From assembly GCA_018398575.1 (NCBI GenBank), contig JAGTXZ010000006.1:124001-188000 (forward strand): a DNA stretch of 64,000 bases. The letters are read 5' to 3'. Made by a program: the position numbers and the translations under genes. The notes beneath the pieces were generated by a model. It ran no database searches. It saw nothing but the letters and a program-made list of their open reading frames with translations, and was not told the origin of the DNA. Below are positions 32,660-43,338 of the stretch, in pieces. Position 1 is the stretch's first letter, and every line of letters starts with the position of its first letter. Source of the stretch: Ampelomyces quisqualis. Lineage: Eukaryota > Ascomycota > Dothideomycetes > Pleosporales > Phaeosphaeriaceae.

Positions 32660-35600
32660 ATGCACACCTTTCGCTTCATCCTACTCTGCCTTGCTCTTGC
32701 TCTGTGTCTACATTCTGTAGCAGCAGTCCCTCACCATGCCGTGCGCCGACAAGATGACGACCGTCAGGAGCAGTCGCAGGCTTCTCTTTCAGCTTCCCTC
32801 GCATCTTCGCGACCCTCATCGACTATTGCACCCTCGGGTAGTCCAGCATCGTGGAGATCAAACCAGGCGAGCTCAACCAATGATTCCAAAGCACCTTCTG
32901 GCACAACTCCGACCAGTGTGACACAAGTGCCAGCTACGAGCATACCGGAGCCGGAGGCGGCTTCATCGGCTGGTAAGATATTGCTCTCAAGGCATCAATT
33001 CGAGTTGGTGAAGTTAACGCTGCCCTGTAGGCTCTGATCGCGACAGTCCACTGCCGATTCATCCCAAAGTCACCCCTGCCATGGGCCTGGCCGGTACGTT
33101 TTTACTCATCACGGGCTTAGTATACGCAGTCATTGGCATCAAGAACAAGTGGTATGTGCATCATGATCATTCGGATTGAACATGTCTAAGACCTCTCAGG
33201 ATCTATGTGTTCAGCTCCGCTGCGTACTTGACGGCTCTTGCGGTCACAGTCCTCATCGTCTATCTCATGAACCCACCTGTCTCGGATGGCATCCAAGCCG
33301 CATTCTTCGTCGCAGCGTTTGCAACTGGTATCATCTTCGGTGTGCTGTCACTTGTATTTTCCGACATCACTGAAGGATTTGGATGTTTGTTGGGCGGATT
33401 TTGCTTGAGCATGTGGTTCTTGAGTCTGAGGACCGGTGGCCTCATCCATTCTTCAACTGGTCGCGCCATCTTGATTGGTTGCATGAGCGCCGGTGGTTAC
33501 TCACTATCTTTCAGTCGCTACACGCGCAACTATGGCCTGATCGCCTCCATCTCCTTCTCTGGTGCCACCGCCACGATCCTCGGTGTGGACTGTCTCGCAC
33601 GCGCTGGATGGAAGGAATTCTGGCTATACCTTTGGAGCCTCAACGACGGTATCTTTCCGCTGAACACGAACACTTACCCATTGACCAAGAACATCAAAGC
33701 GGAGCTCGCGGGTGTTGTCATCATTGCCATCTTCGGCGTGATCTCGCAACTACGGGTGTGGAACTTGGTCAAGGAGCGTCGCGAGAAGAATGCGGCACAA
33801 GAGTTGGAACAGCAGCAAGAGAAGGAGCGACAGGAGGAGGAGCGCGGACGTACCGTTGAAGACATATTCAAGAAGGAGCGCGAGCAATGGGAGGCTGCAT
33901 ACGGAAACATGAACATTGCCGAGACCAGTGTTAGGTCACCATCCAGTGCAAGCCTGAAGGGTTCTACGAGCATCCGTGAAAAGGAAACTCACAGTACTAG
34001 CGACGTCGAGACGGCCAATCTCCCTAAGTGGGAAGTTGCAGCAGCAGGCACGACCATGAATGTTAGTGTGCTCAGAGACGACGATATCCAGCAAATCGAC
34101 GCCCAGGGAAACCCAGTTGCATACCAATCTGCCTCCTCCGACCATGGAGTTGCCACCGCCGGTGGTTCTGATTCTGACCGACCCGACACTACACCCGCAG
34201 TCGAACGAGCTTCTGTGACCAAAAGATGCAGTGTTGCCGTACCACCACCCCCACCTGTCGTTCCACTGCCATTCACTGTACCAAACGAAGAAGACGTGAC
34301 GAAGGATGACAGTGACAACGCATCTGTTTCTGCTGTAGCTGATTCGCACCACGAAACCGCGCCTGGTCACAGGCCCATGTCAAAACGCGTCTCCGATATG
34401 TCAGTCACACGGCAACTTGCCATGAACCGAGCTTCGCGTTTCTTGCCCGAATCCTCTGAGACACTTGCTCATCCCGACGATGATGGCGCATCGTCGATTG
34501 CGGCCACCTTGGACAATGACTATGATAAAATCTCACTACAGCAGATGTCACTTCCCCCGTCTTCTGTCGACGGCGAGCACGGAAACACCGAGCAGCTGCC
34601 TACTCCCGAGTCCGAACTAGTCGGCGCCCATGCAGAATCGCAAGATGAAGACGGAGAGCCTGCCGCGATGCAACCTACCTCTGGGCAGGCCCAAGCCACA
34701 AGTAGAGATCCGAAGACCGACCAGCCGAGGAGGAAGCGCATTTCACGAGGGGACTCACGAGTTCGAGCCGATACGCTTGTGGGCGGTGGGAGCGTTGGCG
34801 ATGGGAGCGTTAGCGATGCCGAGCATCAGATCTCATCACGGTCAGACGTGCATTCCCAAGGTTCACGGGCAGGACGGGCTACGTCTCATGTGGGTAGCCT
34901 CATGGATGGTGTTCTCCCTGCTAGGCTGTCCAAGGTTGCACTGTCCTACCGGACCAACGAGTGGGCGAAGCATCTGGAGGCTGCTGAAAAGCCGGATCTC
35001 GATGACTTGGCAGCATCAGCCGCGTCCAGTGTCATGTTGGAGGAAGTTCCAGAGGAGAAAGCTGCGCCAGTGAGCGATGAAATCGCCGGTCCACTGCTTG
35101 TCGACAAGAGGGCTTCGAGAAGGGTTTCCGTGGATCGATCGGGCTCGACCCTTCCAGACTCGCATGTCGACCAGTCGGCCATGCCACAGGCACCAGCTGT
35201 CGCGTCCCGCGCCGCAGTATCTCGATGCAACTCTGTAGTTCAGCCCGATCCTTTTGCACCGTTACCCAGCAACACGCTCCTAGGCAAGAGGGAAACGCTG
35301 ATGAGGAAGCGGACGTCGTCTCAGCTGTTCACAGCCGGCTCATCAGCGTCCAATCTTCTAGAGCAGGCCGAGCAAGAGAGTATGTCGTTGGCACAGCGAC
35401 GAGAAATGCTGCAGCACCACCAAGCCGCAACACCAAAGGCTCGACAGCGAATTTCGCTATCTCCCCAAAGACAAGGCCCACCCTCCACATCGCAGAAATG
35501 GCAAGGCAAGGGATGGGCGAGCCAGGGGGCGCCAACAGGCTTCAACTCACACCAGCCGAAGCGCCTGAGCAGTTCACAAACGGAGCAGAAACGCGAGGCG

Positions 35601-35843
35601 CTGTACGCCGGATGGCGAAATAGCATGCGAGACGTGACAGGACCGGACTCGCAAGCGAAGGTGGTGGAGCAGCAACGCGCGGCGTTGATCAACGAGCGGC
35701 GGCAGCGAGAAATAGACAAGCAAAAGCGCGAATCTAGGCAGCAACAGCGGGCATCGCAGATGGACAGCATGATGAGAAGCGGAGCGATGCTCGAGGCACA
35801 CCGCGAGGCGATGCGCAAGATGCAGGCGAATGCCAAGAGGTAG
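32660..35843 (+). CDS. TMEM198/DUF4203-type seven-TM membrane protein with long cytosolic tail
   Basis: Exons 32660-32972, 33031-33151 and 33200-35843 join to 1025 residues; introns start GTAAGA and GTATGT. Residues 1-21 (HTFRFILLCLALALCLHSVAA) are a clear signal peptide, followed by a Ser/Thr-rich extracellular stretch. Seven hydrophobic segments then follow, from GTFLLITGLVYAVIGI in exon 2 to ELAGVVIIAIFGVISQL, with Gly-rich helices and RYTRNYG between segments, as in the DUF4203/TM198 family. After the last helix comes a Glu/Gln/Arg coiled coil (VKERREKNAAQELEQQQEKE), then about 600 disordered residues and a basic coiled-coil end. The function is unknown; human TMEM198 has been linked to Wnt signalling, which fungi lack. 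The second intron cuts between the first and second TM helices. Confidence 0.85.
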
Positions 35844-36133
35844 TCGAAGGGGGGTGGATGTATCTTTAGGCGGCGAGGGGATGTACCATTGTACCTACCT
35901 ATAGGTGGCGAGGGGATGTACCTATAGGCGGCGAGGGGATGTATCTTTAGGCGGCGAGGGAGACGATGTACCTATAGGCGGCCAGATAGGGGAATGTACA
36001 AGGATAGTGGGACGATGGGGATTTTTGGATGGTGATGGTAGGGATGGTACATGGACGAGAGTTGGAGAGTGAGGGTTGGAGTAGTAATGTGTAGCCGGAG
36101 CATGGGCCGAAGAAGGGCACAGGCCGCGTTGAC
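35844..36133. repeat. Minisatellite and 3' flank of the DUF4203-type gene
   Basis: From about 35857 to 35990 a unit of roughly 24 bases built on GATGTAYCTWTAGGCGGCGAGGG recurs about five times with small changes, starting 14 bases after the stop codon. The rest of the segment shows no gene. It probably lies in the 3' untranslated region. Confidence 0.7.
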
Positions 36134-36204
36134 TGTTGATTGATTGATTGCTTGATTCCTTGATTGATTGATTGCTTCATTCCTTGATTCCTTCATTCAT
36201 TCCC
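36134..36204. repeat. TTGATTGA/TTGCTTCATTCC simple repeat
   Basis: A low-complexity run of TTGA and TTCC tetranucleotides just upstream of the Erf4-like gene. It ends next to the acceptor-like CCTGCGCAG at 36203-36211. Confidence 0.75.
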
Positions 36205-36460
36205 TGCGCAGGTGCTCACCACGACGGCCAACATTCCGCCCCCCACGACGGCGCCCTCAGGCTCGCCCCCGTGTGCGTCTGCCGCTGCGCCGCCCGCCCG
36301 CGTCTTGCACGTCCATCGCCTGCGCGGCCGCCCGCCCGCGTCGCGCCTGTGGAACCCCGTCAACTCGTCGCCGCGCACCCTCGCCGTGCACCGCCACCCG
36401 CAGCACGACGACGCCGACGAGCACCCGCTGCTGCTCGCCGTCCGACGTCGCACCGCAGCC

Positions 36461-37293
36461 ATGGCCTCTGACCGCCACGAGACGGGCCTCTCTACTGACC
36501 GCCACGAGCCGGGCCTCGCTCCTCACCTCCACGACGTCGAGACGGGCCTCTCTCCTCACCACCACCACGCCGACGTCGGGACGGCCCCCCGCGCATCGCT
36601 GCCGCCCTCGGGTCGCACGTCGATGCATTCGGCCCACCACGACGGCGACGATGCTTCCGACTTCCCCTGGGGCCCTTCCCACCCCTGCTTTCCGCACCCA
36701 AATCCCCACGTCCCGCTGCAGTCCGACCTGGCCGCCAACACGCGCATCATCCGCATCAAGCGCGACTGGATGATGGCCGGCGACCTCGCCCCGACCTTTG
36801 CCAACCTCTACCCCGAGATCCTCGACCCGCTCGTCCACGAAGACGAGTTCCGCATCGTCATCAAGAAGATCAACGACTCGCTGCTCGACGCCTTTGACCC
36901 CTTCACCTGGCGCGCCTGCCTCGATGCCGTCATGGGCGCAGCCACCTTTTGGCTGTGGGAAGACGTCGGACTGACGGCCGTGAAGCGCAAACTAGCCCAT
37001 CTCGAGCGCTGGATCGAGCACTGGAATCGCAGTGTCGGCCACAAGGAGGCCGTCAGGATTATTGCCCTGCGCCGCACCGGCTATCTCACGGTAACTCCCC
37101 GTCTTGCTGGCCTTGGCCAAACCCTTGATTTGCTAACCTGTCGGTCGTGCCACAGCTCGACATTCAAATCCCAGACCCCCATCTCGGCCCCGACCACGAC
37201 TCGACACCACCTGCCACAATCGACCCCGACCTTCCGCATCCCACTACCCCGACCCTGCTGGTCAATTCTCAGTCCCAGCCTACTCTACTCTGA
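36461..37293 (+). CDS. ERF4: Ras-modification protein Erf4-like (Golgin A7/ERF4 family)
   Basis: Exons 36461-37090 and 37156-37293 join in frame; the intron starts GTAACT, has a GCTAAC branch site and ends CACAG. With the ATG at 36461 the protein has 255 residues. The C-terminal half matches the ERF4/Golgin A7 domain: RIIRIKRDWMMAGDLAPTF, NLYPEILDPLVHEDEF, IKKINDSLLDAFDPFTWR, ERWIEHWNR. Erf4 partners the DHHC enzyme Erf2 in palmitoylating Ras at the ER or Golgi. The start is uncertain. The frame stays open leftward to an acceptor-like CAG at 36211 with no ATG between an upstream stop and 36461, so a short 5' exon may exist and would add about 83 residues. The N-terminal region is His- and Pro-rich and very GC-rich. 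Confidence 0.8.
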
Positions 37294-37694
37294 ACAGCCC
37301 ATCTTGTTTCTTTCTCCTTTTTTTTCGATTGGGGCCGCGATGCATTTTTGCCTGGTTTGCGTTGTGCATTAGATACCCAGGCGCGCGCTTTGGTTTGTAA
37401 CGTATTTGGCAGCGAACGTGAGAAGAGGACGGTAATAGCAATCCACAAGCTTGGACAAGGAACTCCCTCAGACGTTGTTTTGCCTCGTGAGGTATGTATG
37501 CAGCATTTATATGTCATGGTACTGTTCCACGCTACCCGGCTCTATCTACCTCTTCCCAAAAGAAAGCGCATCCCAAAAGAAAGCGCGTCCCAAAAGAAAG
37601 CGCATCTCAAAAGAAAGCGCTTCCCAAAAGAAAGCGCTTCCCAAAAGAAAGCGCATCCCAAAAGAAGGCGCTTCCCAATAGAAAGCGCATCGCG
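37294..37694. repeat. 17-bp tandem repeat between convergent gene ends
   Basis: At about 37553-37688 the unit TCCCAAAAGAAAGCGCA is repeated eight times with few changes. The array ends just before the stop codon of the minus-strand wax-synthase-like gene, so it lies in the shared 3' region of two convergent genes. Because 17 is not a multiple of three, all frames cycle through basic peptides; these are not taken as coding. The rest of the interval shows nothing else. Confidence 0.85.
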
Positions 37695-39323
37695 TTAGAA
37701 TGCAACACCACTCGTCCACCACCTATCCCCCACATGCCAGCGAACTACATCGGTAACGCCACCCCAACACCACCACCCGTCCCGCGCGTCGGCACCCAAG
37801 CCCAGACCGCGGAACAGCGAAAGCGGAACAGGTTCGAAGAGCCAGACGCCGCCGCGCGCAAAGTCGTTGCACAGCATGTGCCCCGTGAGATAAAACCACG
37901 CGTACACATAGACAAACGTGCCACACCTCCGCGCGGACAAGGGGAGCAGCAGGCGTGCGCGCCGCGCGACGAGTTGCGAGAGCGCTGCTTCGGCCCACAC
38001 GCCTGCGGCTTGCACGATGAAGAACACAAAGGGGTCGTGCAAAGGACGCGTGGGGCCGGCCGAGGTGTGACTGGCACTTGCGTGGACGGCGGCAGACAGA
38101 GCGAATGCCACGGCGAGTTGGACGGCTTTTGCGCCGACGCTTTGCTTGGCTGGGCGTGGTGAGCCCGTCGATTCGACCATGCGGCGTCCAGGCTCGGAAA
38201 AGGCAAATCGAAACGTTTGGTGCCACCAGTTTCCCCACCAGCCTGCTAGCCCTTTGTCGAGCACCACTGTGTAACGCGCCCATGCGTCGGGGTACATGAA
38301 GGGTTCTGCGCGCGCCCCCAGGAGCGAGGGGCCGAGCATGCCGCAGAAAAAGATGGGGCCCAGGGAGAAGATGGTTGATAGAGCGGTTTGGATCGAGAGC
38401 ATGGATAGGGTGAGGCGGATTATGTGCACGAGCGTGGGGGAGGAAGGGTAGAATTTTGGGGCCGGGTAGGAGCTGGACGGGTAAGGAGACCAGAAGTATG
38501 TGTCGTGCATGAGGAGGGTTTTGAGGAGGTCGAGCAACAGGTAGCCTGTGATGAAGGTGTACGTGTTGGCGCGTAGAAGGGCGCGCCGCGTAGTGTACAT
38601 TTTTACTTGGCCTGCATGGATGCGGTTCGATGTCTTCGGCCGTCTTGTCGCGGCCACAGAGTTGAGGCCGAGTTCTTTTTGGATGAAACTTGGTGGCGGA
38701 GGTAGAGCAGATGTGCGCCAGTTCCAGCCTGCGCCGCGGAAGTTGCAGAATATGTCGAGAACCCAATCTACACGCTCGATGAAGGGTGTAAGGGGATAAG
38801 GTTGCCATGCAAAGGTGCCGTGGCGGTGGGAAGGTCCCGAGCTTCCTTTGATCATGTCATTCTGCACTTCCTTCTTGCCTGTGGCAGAGTCCGTCTTGTC
38901 GTTGTCTTGTAAAGACGATTGTCTCGACCTTCCAAATACTCCTTCCAGTCTTTCAATTCTCTGAAAGTCTGTTTGACAGTCGTTGCAGACGAGTATTGCT
39001 GAACACCAAACCACACTCCATGAACTTATCAGTCCAATCCCAAAAGCTGGTGCCATACCCTTGGCTCTTGTGTATGTCATGGTGTATATCGCGAAGCCCG
39101 TAATCCAAGCAAATGCCAGGAATCGACACTTCTTCAGCCATGGTCGATTTTGGTGCGGGATCAATAGATATACGATGACAACCGCTGCTCCCAAGGTCCC
39201 CCACGGATACAAGAAAGGTTGGTACTCTCCTGATGCGATTTGCTTATCGTATTGCGCGTAGTAGTGCTCAATTACATCGTAGTGAGAACGAGGCCAGGCG
39301 CCTTTCTTATGCGCATCGAACAT
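37695..39323 (-). CDS. Wax-synthase-like membrane-bound O-acyltransferase
   Basis: A single exon of 542 residues. Multiple hydrophobic helices are spread along the protein, from TLGAAVVIVYLLIP near residue 43 to the C terminus. The core carries the wax-synthase/MBOAT signature GNWWHQTFRFAF, and further on the putative catalytic His in FALSAAVHASAS. LDIFCNFRGAGWNWR in the middle is also typical of fungal members. Such proteins transfer acyl groups to alcohols or small molecules at the ER; the substrate is unknown. There is no adjacent biosynthetic cluster that would suggest a mycotoxin role. It is divergent from DRG1 across 309 bases and convergent with the Erf4-like gene. Confidence 0.85.
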   Translation of the reverse strand: MFDAHKKGAWPRSHYDVIEHYYAQYDKQIASGEYQPFLYPWGTLGAAVVIVYLLIPHQNRPWLKKCRFLAFAWITGFAIYTMTYTRAKGMAPAFGIGLISSWSVVWCSAILVCNDCQTDFQRIERLEGVFGRSRQSSLQDNDKTDSATGKKEVQNDMIKGSSGPSHRHGTFAWQPYPLTPFIERVDWVLDIFCNFRGAGWNWRTSALPPPPSFIQKELGLNSVAATRRPKTSNRIHAGQVKMYTTRRALLRANTYTFITGYLLLDLLKTLLMHDTYFWSPYPSSSYPAPKFYPSSPTLVHIIRLTLSMLSIQTALSTIFSLGPIFFCGMLGPSLLGARAEPFMYPDAWARYTVVLDKGLAGWWGNWWHQTFRFAFSEPGRRMVESTGSPRPAKQSVGAKAVQLAVAFALSAAVHASASHTSAGPTRPLHDPFVFFIVQAAGVWAEAALSQLVARRARLLLPLSARRCGTFVYVYAWFYLTGHMLCNDFARGGVWLFEPVPLSLFRGLGLGADARDGWWCWGGVTDVVRWHVGDRWWTSGVAF

Positions 39324-39632
39324 GCTGACAACTCTGCTCGCACACCAAGGAGGGGACTATGGCTATGAATACATTGAACAAGTAAGGACTTGAAGAAACA
39401 AGCAACGCGGTAGTCGTAGCGCGCCGCTTTGCTGGGACTCACGGATGACGCAGTCGACCTTGCGGTCGCGAAACCGAGGCACTAGGCCCAAAACGACGTG
39501 GCGCCGAGGAAGCAACACCAAACCTCTTCCATCGTGATAGGTAGTACCGCGCTACCACGTTGTGACGGCTGTTTGCTACATAACTTACGGCTTTGATTGT
39601 TAGTCACACGTCTGTGTGTGTATACAGGCAAG
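39324..39632. promoter_or_regulatory. Divergent promoter of the wax-synthase-like gene and DRG1
   Basis: Only 309 bases separate the two start codons, so both promoters and leaders share this interval. No specific element was recognised. Confidence 0.5.
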
Positions 39633-41041
39633 ATGGTGAACATTACAGAGAAGATCAAAGAGTGCGGACGATCCGTGAAGTTTTGATGCGGGCAGTACGC
39701 TGACGCCCCGCCAGGATTGAGGATGAGATGAGGAGGACGCAGAGTGAGCCCAAGGACAGTTGCTGATCAAGATAAGAAGCTGATGTGATGCAGAGAACAA
39801 GGCCACAGGTACGAATAGTCATCCGACATGTCGAATGAACCAACTGTGAAGAGAATGGAGACATCACGTGCTAACGACATACACAAGAATACCATCTGGG
39901 TTTACTGAAAGGGTACGATTGGATCCGACTGCACTTGATCAAACATTCTGCTCATGACAGAATAGCAAACTCGCCCGTCTACGTGCTCAACTGCTCGAAC
40001 CCGCGCCAGGTGCCGGCAGTGGCGGCGGCACAGGCTTCGACGTCTCGAAATCAGGCGACGCACGCATAGCCCTTGTCGGCTTCCCGTCCGTCGGCAAGTC
40101 CACTTTTCTCTCACGAGTGACCAAGACCAAGTCCGAAGCAGCGTCGTATGCTTTCACTACCCTGACTGCTATTCCTGGTGTACTCGAGTATGGCGGTGCA
40201 GAAATCCAAGTGCTCGACCTACCAGGTATCATTGAAGGAGCTGCAGAAGGCAAGGGAAGAGGGAGACAGGTCATCAGCGCGGCCAAAACGAGCGATTTGA
40301 TCTGCATGATTCTGGACGCGACAAAAAAGGCAGAGCAGAGGCGATTGCTGGAAGCCGAGCTCGAAGCCGTGGGAATCAGATTAAATCGGGATCCACCGTA
40401 CGCCTACCATTGCCTGGTCGCATGTACGTTTCCTGCGACACGACCGCTACTAATCTGCAGCCAGCAACATCTACCTCAAGCCCAAAAAAGCCGGCGGCGT
40501 GAAAATCAACTTTGCCACGCCCCCGAAACACCTCGACGAGAAAATGCTCTACAACATCCTCAAGGACTACAAAATGCTCAACTGCGAAGTCCTCATCCGC
40601 GACGAAAACGCCACCGTAGACGACTTCATCGACACCATCATGAAAGACCACCGCAAATACATCAAATGCTTATACGTCTACAACAAGGTCGATTCCATCG
40701 GCATCCCGCACCTCGACGAACTCGCCCGCGAACCCCACACCGTCGTCATGTCGTGCGAACTCGACATGGGCATCGACGACGTCGTGCAGAGGTGCTGGAA
40801 GGAACTCGCGCTGATACGCATATATACCAAGCGCAAGGGGATTGATCCGGATTTTGGCGAGGCGCTGATTGTCCGGCAGGGGAGTAGTATTGAGGATGTG
40901 TGTGATCAGGTGCATAGGACGCTCAAGGAGACGTTCAAGTATGCGCTGGTGTGGGGCGCGAGCGCAAGGCATGTGCCGCAGAGAGTCGGGCTGGGGCATC
41001 TTGTGGCGGATGAGGATGTGGTCAGTATTGTGGCCAAGTAG
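39633..41041 (+). CDS. RBG1: Developmentally regulated GTP-binding protein (DRG1/Rbg1)
   Basis: Six exons, 39633-39661, 39715-39743, 39794-39808, 39888-39912, 39966-40397 and 40465-41041, join in frame to 368 residues, matching the 367 of animal DRG1. The start MVNITEKIKEIEDEMRRTQKNKA is split over four tiny exons, one of only 15 bases. Visible motifs are the P-loop GFPSVGKST near residue 70, DLPGIIEGA near 116, the NKVD base-binding motif near 249, and a C-terminal TGS domain ending RVGLGHLVADEDVVSIVAK. DRG GTPases bind translating ribosomes with a DFRP partner (Tma46 in yeast) and relieve pausing. It acts in the cytosol. The last acceptor was placed at GCCAG (40460-40464) because the earlier CTGCAG would break the frame. 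Confidence 0.95.
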
Positions 41042-41106
41042 CTTCTTTGCTTTACGTACGTAGAATTGGCTTGGGGTAGTCATATGCTTCCCTGTGCCTA
41101 AGAAGT

Positions 41107-41225
41107 CGCTTGTTGCTTCTTGACACCACCTCGCTTGTTGCTTCTTGAAACCACCTCGCTTGTTTCTTGAAACCACCTCGCTTGTTGCTTCTTGACACCA
41201 CCTCGCTTGTTTCTTGAAACCACCA
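41107..41225. repeat. Tandem repeat with alternating 25- and 22-bp units
   Basis: Five units of TCGCTTGTTGCTTCTTGAMACCACC, in which units three and five lack three bases. It lies 66 bases after the DRG1 stop codon. Confidence 0.85.
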
Positions 41226-41236
41226 AAACTTGCCAC

Positions 41237-41253
41237 TTAGGGTTAGGGTTAGG
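41237..41253. repeat. Interstitial telomere-like tract (TTAGGG)n
   Basis: TTAGGGTTAGGGTTAGG, almost three units of the usual fungal telomere repeat, 12 bases after the tandem array. Genes continue on both sides, so this is not a chromosome end. Confidence 0.8.
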
Positions 41254-41580
41254 TGCAGAGCAAACAATGTTGAGGCCACAAGCTCATTTGCACGGTCATA
41301 CGGAACATCACTCTCGTAACATTAAATATTATACTGTAAAAATACATCTAGTCCTGATCCCAAAGGGTGCTTTTGCCAATATTCAAGAGCGAGCCCGCCC
41401 ACGCTTGGGATTTCCTTGCACGCGTATGTGGTTGAGAAGGTATATGTACACACAACTCCTTCTTCCAATTTCTCTTCCCCCAAACGTGCCATCATGGTTG
41501 CGCTGCAGCCACGGGCGAGTCGACCCAATCAACCTCTTCTCATCTTCATTTGTCGTAACGGCATCCCAACGATCGACGCT

Positions 41581-42688
41581 TCAAATGCCCTTCTTACTCT
41601 CCACGTACTCGCGGCCCTCATCACCCTCGACTTCCTTGACCATCTTGTCGACAGCCTCGGCCTGCTTCTTCCACTGATTTGTGCACATCTTGAGCTCCTT
41701 CTGGAAGAGCTCGTCGTTGGGCTTCCTGTAGCTGCCGCCGATGCGGTCCCATAGAGTAGTGTACTGGCCGTAGTTGTAGTTGAAGTAGAGATGGTGGATA
41801 GTATGGCAGGCGGCACCGTTGATGATGGAAGAGTTGTGTGCATATTCGCCGTCGTGGATCATGACAGTCCAGATGTTGACGACAATGAAACATGCGACCG
41901 AGGCGACCTTGGAGAGCGGGAACAGGAAGGGGAAGATGTGGTAGGGTAGTCCCTGCGCGTAGCCGTCGAGTGGGTGGAAGGCGTGCGACGCAAACGGGGT
42001 GGGCATGATCCATTTGTGGTGAGGCTTGTGAATGTACTTGTAAACGCGTGGGTGATGCAGGCCACGGTGGATCCAGTAAATGAGAAAGTCGGTGAAGATC
42101 AGGAAGAAGGGGAATTGGAGCCACTCGTACCATGCTCCGGGGCTTTCTTCCGGTGTGTCGTACAGTTTGGAGTACCCGCGTACCTCGGCCAGGAACCAAG
42201 GCACGGTCAAGAGTGCCATTACAGGGAAGGCGAAGTTGGCCTGTTTCATCTCAAGGGCTATCTGGTTCTTGAGGTATCGCGGGTGGTTGAAGGTCGCCTT
42301 ATCGAAAATGAAGGCGTAGGAAAGGCCGGCGAAAATGTAGTATACAGCTACACCGAAGAGCCTGCAACGGACGTATTAGTCGGCACTCGTTGTTGTGCGA
42401 ATGGCAGCGGTCGTACCATGTGATGAGGAACAGCGTCAAGGCCTGCCTCCGCCAGTCGTCGCGCGTCACTGAGCTCATGTAGGCATACTTGGACGGCTCA
42501 ATGGAGAAGTAGTGCGTCGAGGGCTCGTACTGCCATGTCGCATGCGGGACGGCGAAGCTCGTGGGCTCCGCCTTGATGCTCGAGTATGTCGCATTGGCGG
42601 CGAAAGCGCGTGAGGAGGCCGCTGGCAGGATCTTTGCGTAGAGAGGGTCGAATAGAAAGGAGTCGGCGACCTCGAGAACAATATCCAT
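41581..42688 (-). CDS. erg3: C-5 sterol desaturase (Erg3)
   Basis: Exons 42688-42417 and 42361-41581 join to 350 residues; the intron starts GTACGA and ends TTGCAG. The protein is a fatty-acid-hydroxylase-superfamily desaturase with the three di-iron His boxes HRGLHH (about 189-194), HKPHH (202-206) and HTIHH (277-281), between hydrophobic segments. Erg3 introduces the C5-C6 double bond of ergosterol at the ER with oxygen and cytochrome b5, and its loss changes azole response in fungi. The N terminus MDIVLEVADSFLFDPLYAKILP is typical of fungal Erg3. Length and box spacing fit the family. Some fungi have two Erg3 paralogues, and the sequence alone does not say which one this is. Confidence 0.92.
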
Positions 42689-43338
42689 GGTGGGCGGTGG
42701 TTGGCCGCCGGGGGTGTCGGTAGCTCAGGTACGAAAGGGCTGCGATTCGCGGTGTTTTGGTCGTCAGGCACAGGGCAGGTACGGATGAGAAAACTGCTGT
42801 CAGAGCGCGACACGACGGCTGCACAGAGAGACGGCAGGGCGCACGGGTATACAGGCAAACGAAGCAAACGAAGGGCAGGGGCGAGAGTTGCGACGGGAGG
42901 CAATGGGCCGTCTCTTGGGGGAGTTTAGCAGTTTTATCGTCAGCCTCTCACGTGCCTCTCTCCAAAGTCCCTGAAATGAATGTCGGCCGATATGAATTTG
43001 CCGGCGTACCTGCCAATCACGCCTTGTCACCTGCGCCACTAGCTGCGTCACGTGTCCCCGGAAATGAGCTTGCCGTGCAACCCGGAGTGGGCTGACAAAG
43101 GAAGGCGGCGATTCCCCTTATCAGATCTTGTCGGGATCCACTCGGAGAAGTCACAACGCCACGCCCTGTGACGCGGCGCCTCCTTGGCCCCCGAAGTGCT
43201 CGTACAGCAATGCCCTCTAGTGGACTGGCAATAGCTTCACTTTTGACAGCGCTCGACGGTATGCACGTCTCTGAATTGGACAATGTAGTGGTCTGACGAG
43301 GAACCATTCAAAATGATACCGCATCCTACCAAGCCCTA
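42689..43338. other. Intergenic: erg3 promoter and ccg-9 3' flank
   Basis: About 650 bases between two minus-strand genes. It should hold the erg3 promoter. No gene or repeat was recognised. Confidence 0.5.

Larger units (their letters stand above)
41042..41580. other. Convergent 3' region of DRG1 and the sterol desaturase
   Basis: This 539-base interval holds a tandem repeat (41107-41225) and a telomere-like tract (41237-41253), listed separately. No gene was seen. Confidence 0.6.

Noticed and set aside
37553..37688. CRISPR-like array
   Set aside because: The 17-bp units abut with no spacers in a eukaryotic genome; it is a minisatellite. The same applies to 63186-63275 and 41107-41225.
37723..38808. 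361-codon minus-strand frame as a separate gene
   Set aside because: It overlaps the wax-synthase-like coding region in another frame and is Arg/Pro-biased; the membrane protein carries the family motifs.
41237..41253. True telomere
   Set aside because: Under three units, with conserved genes on both sides.
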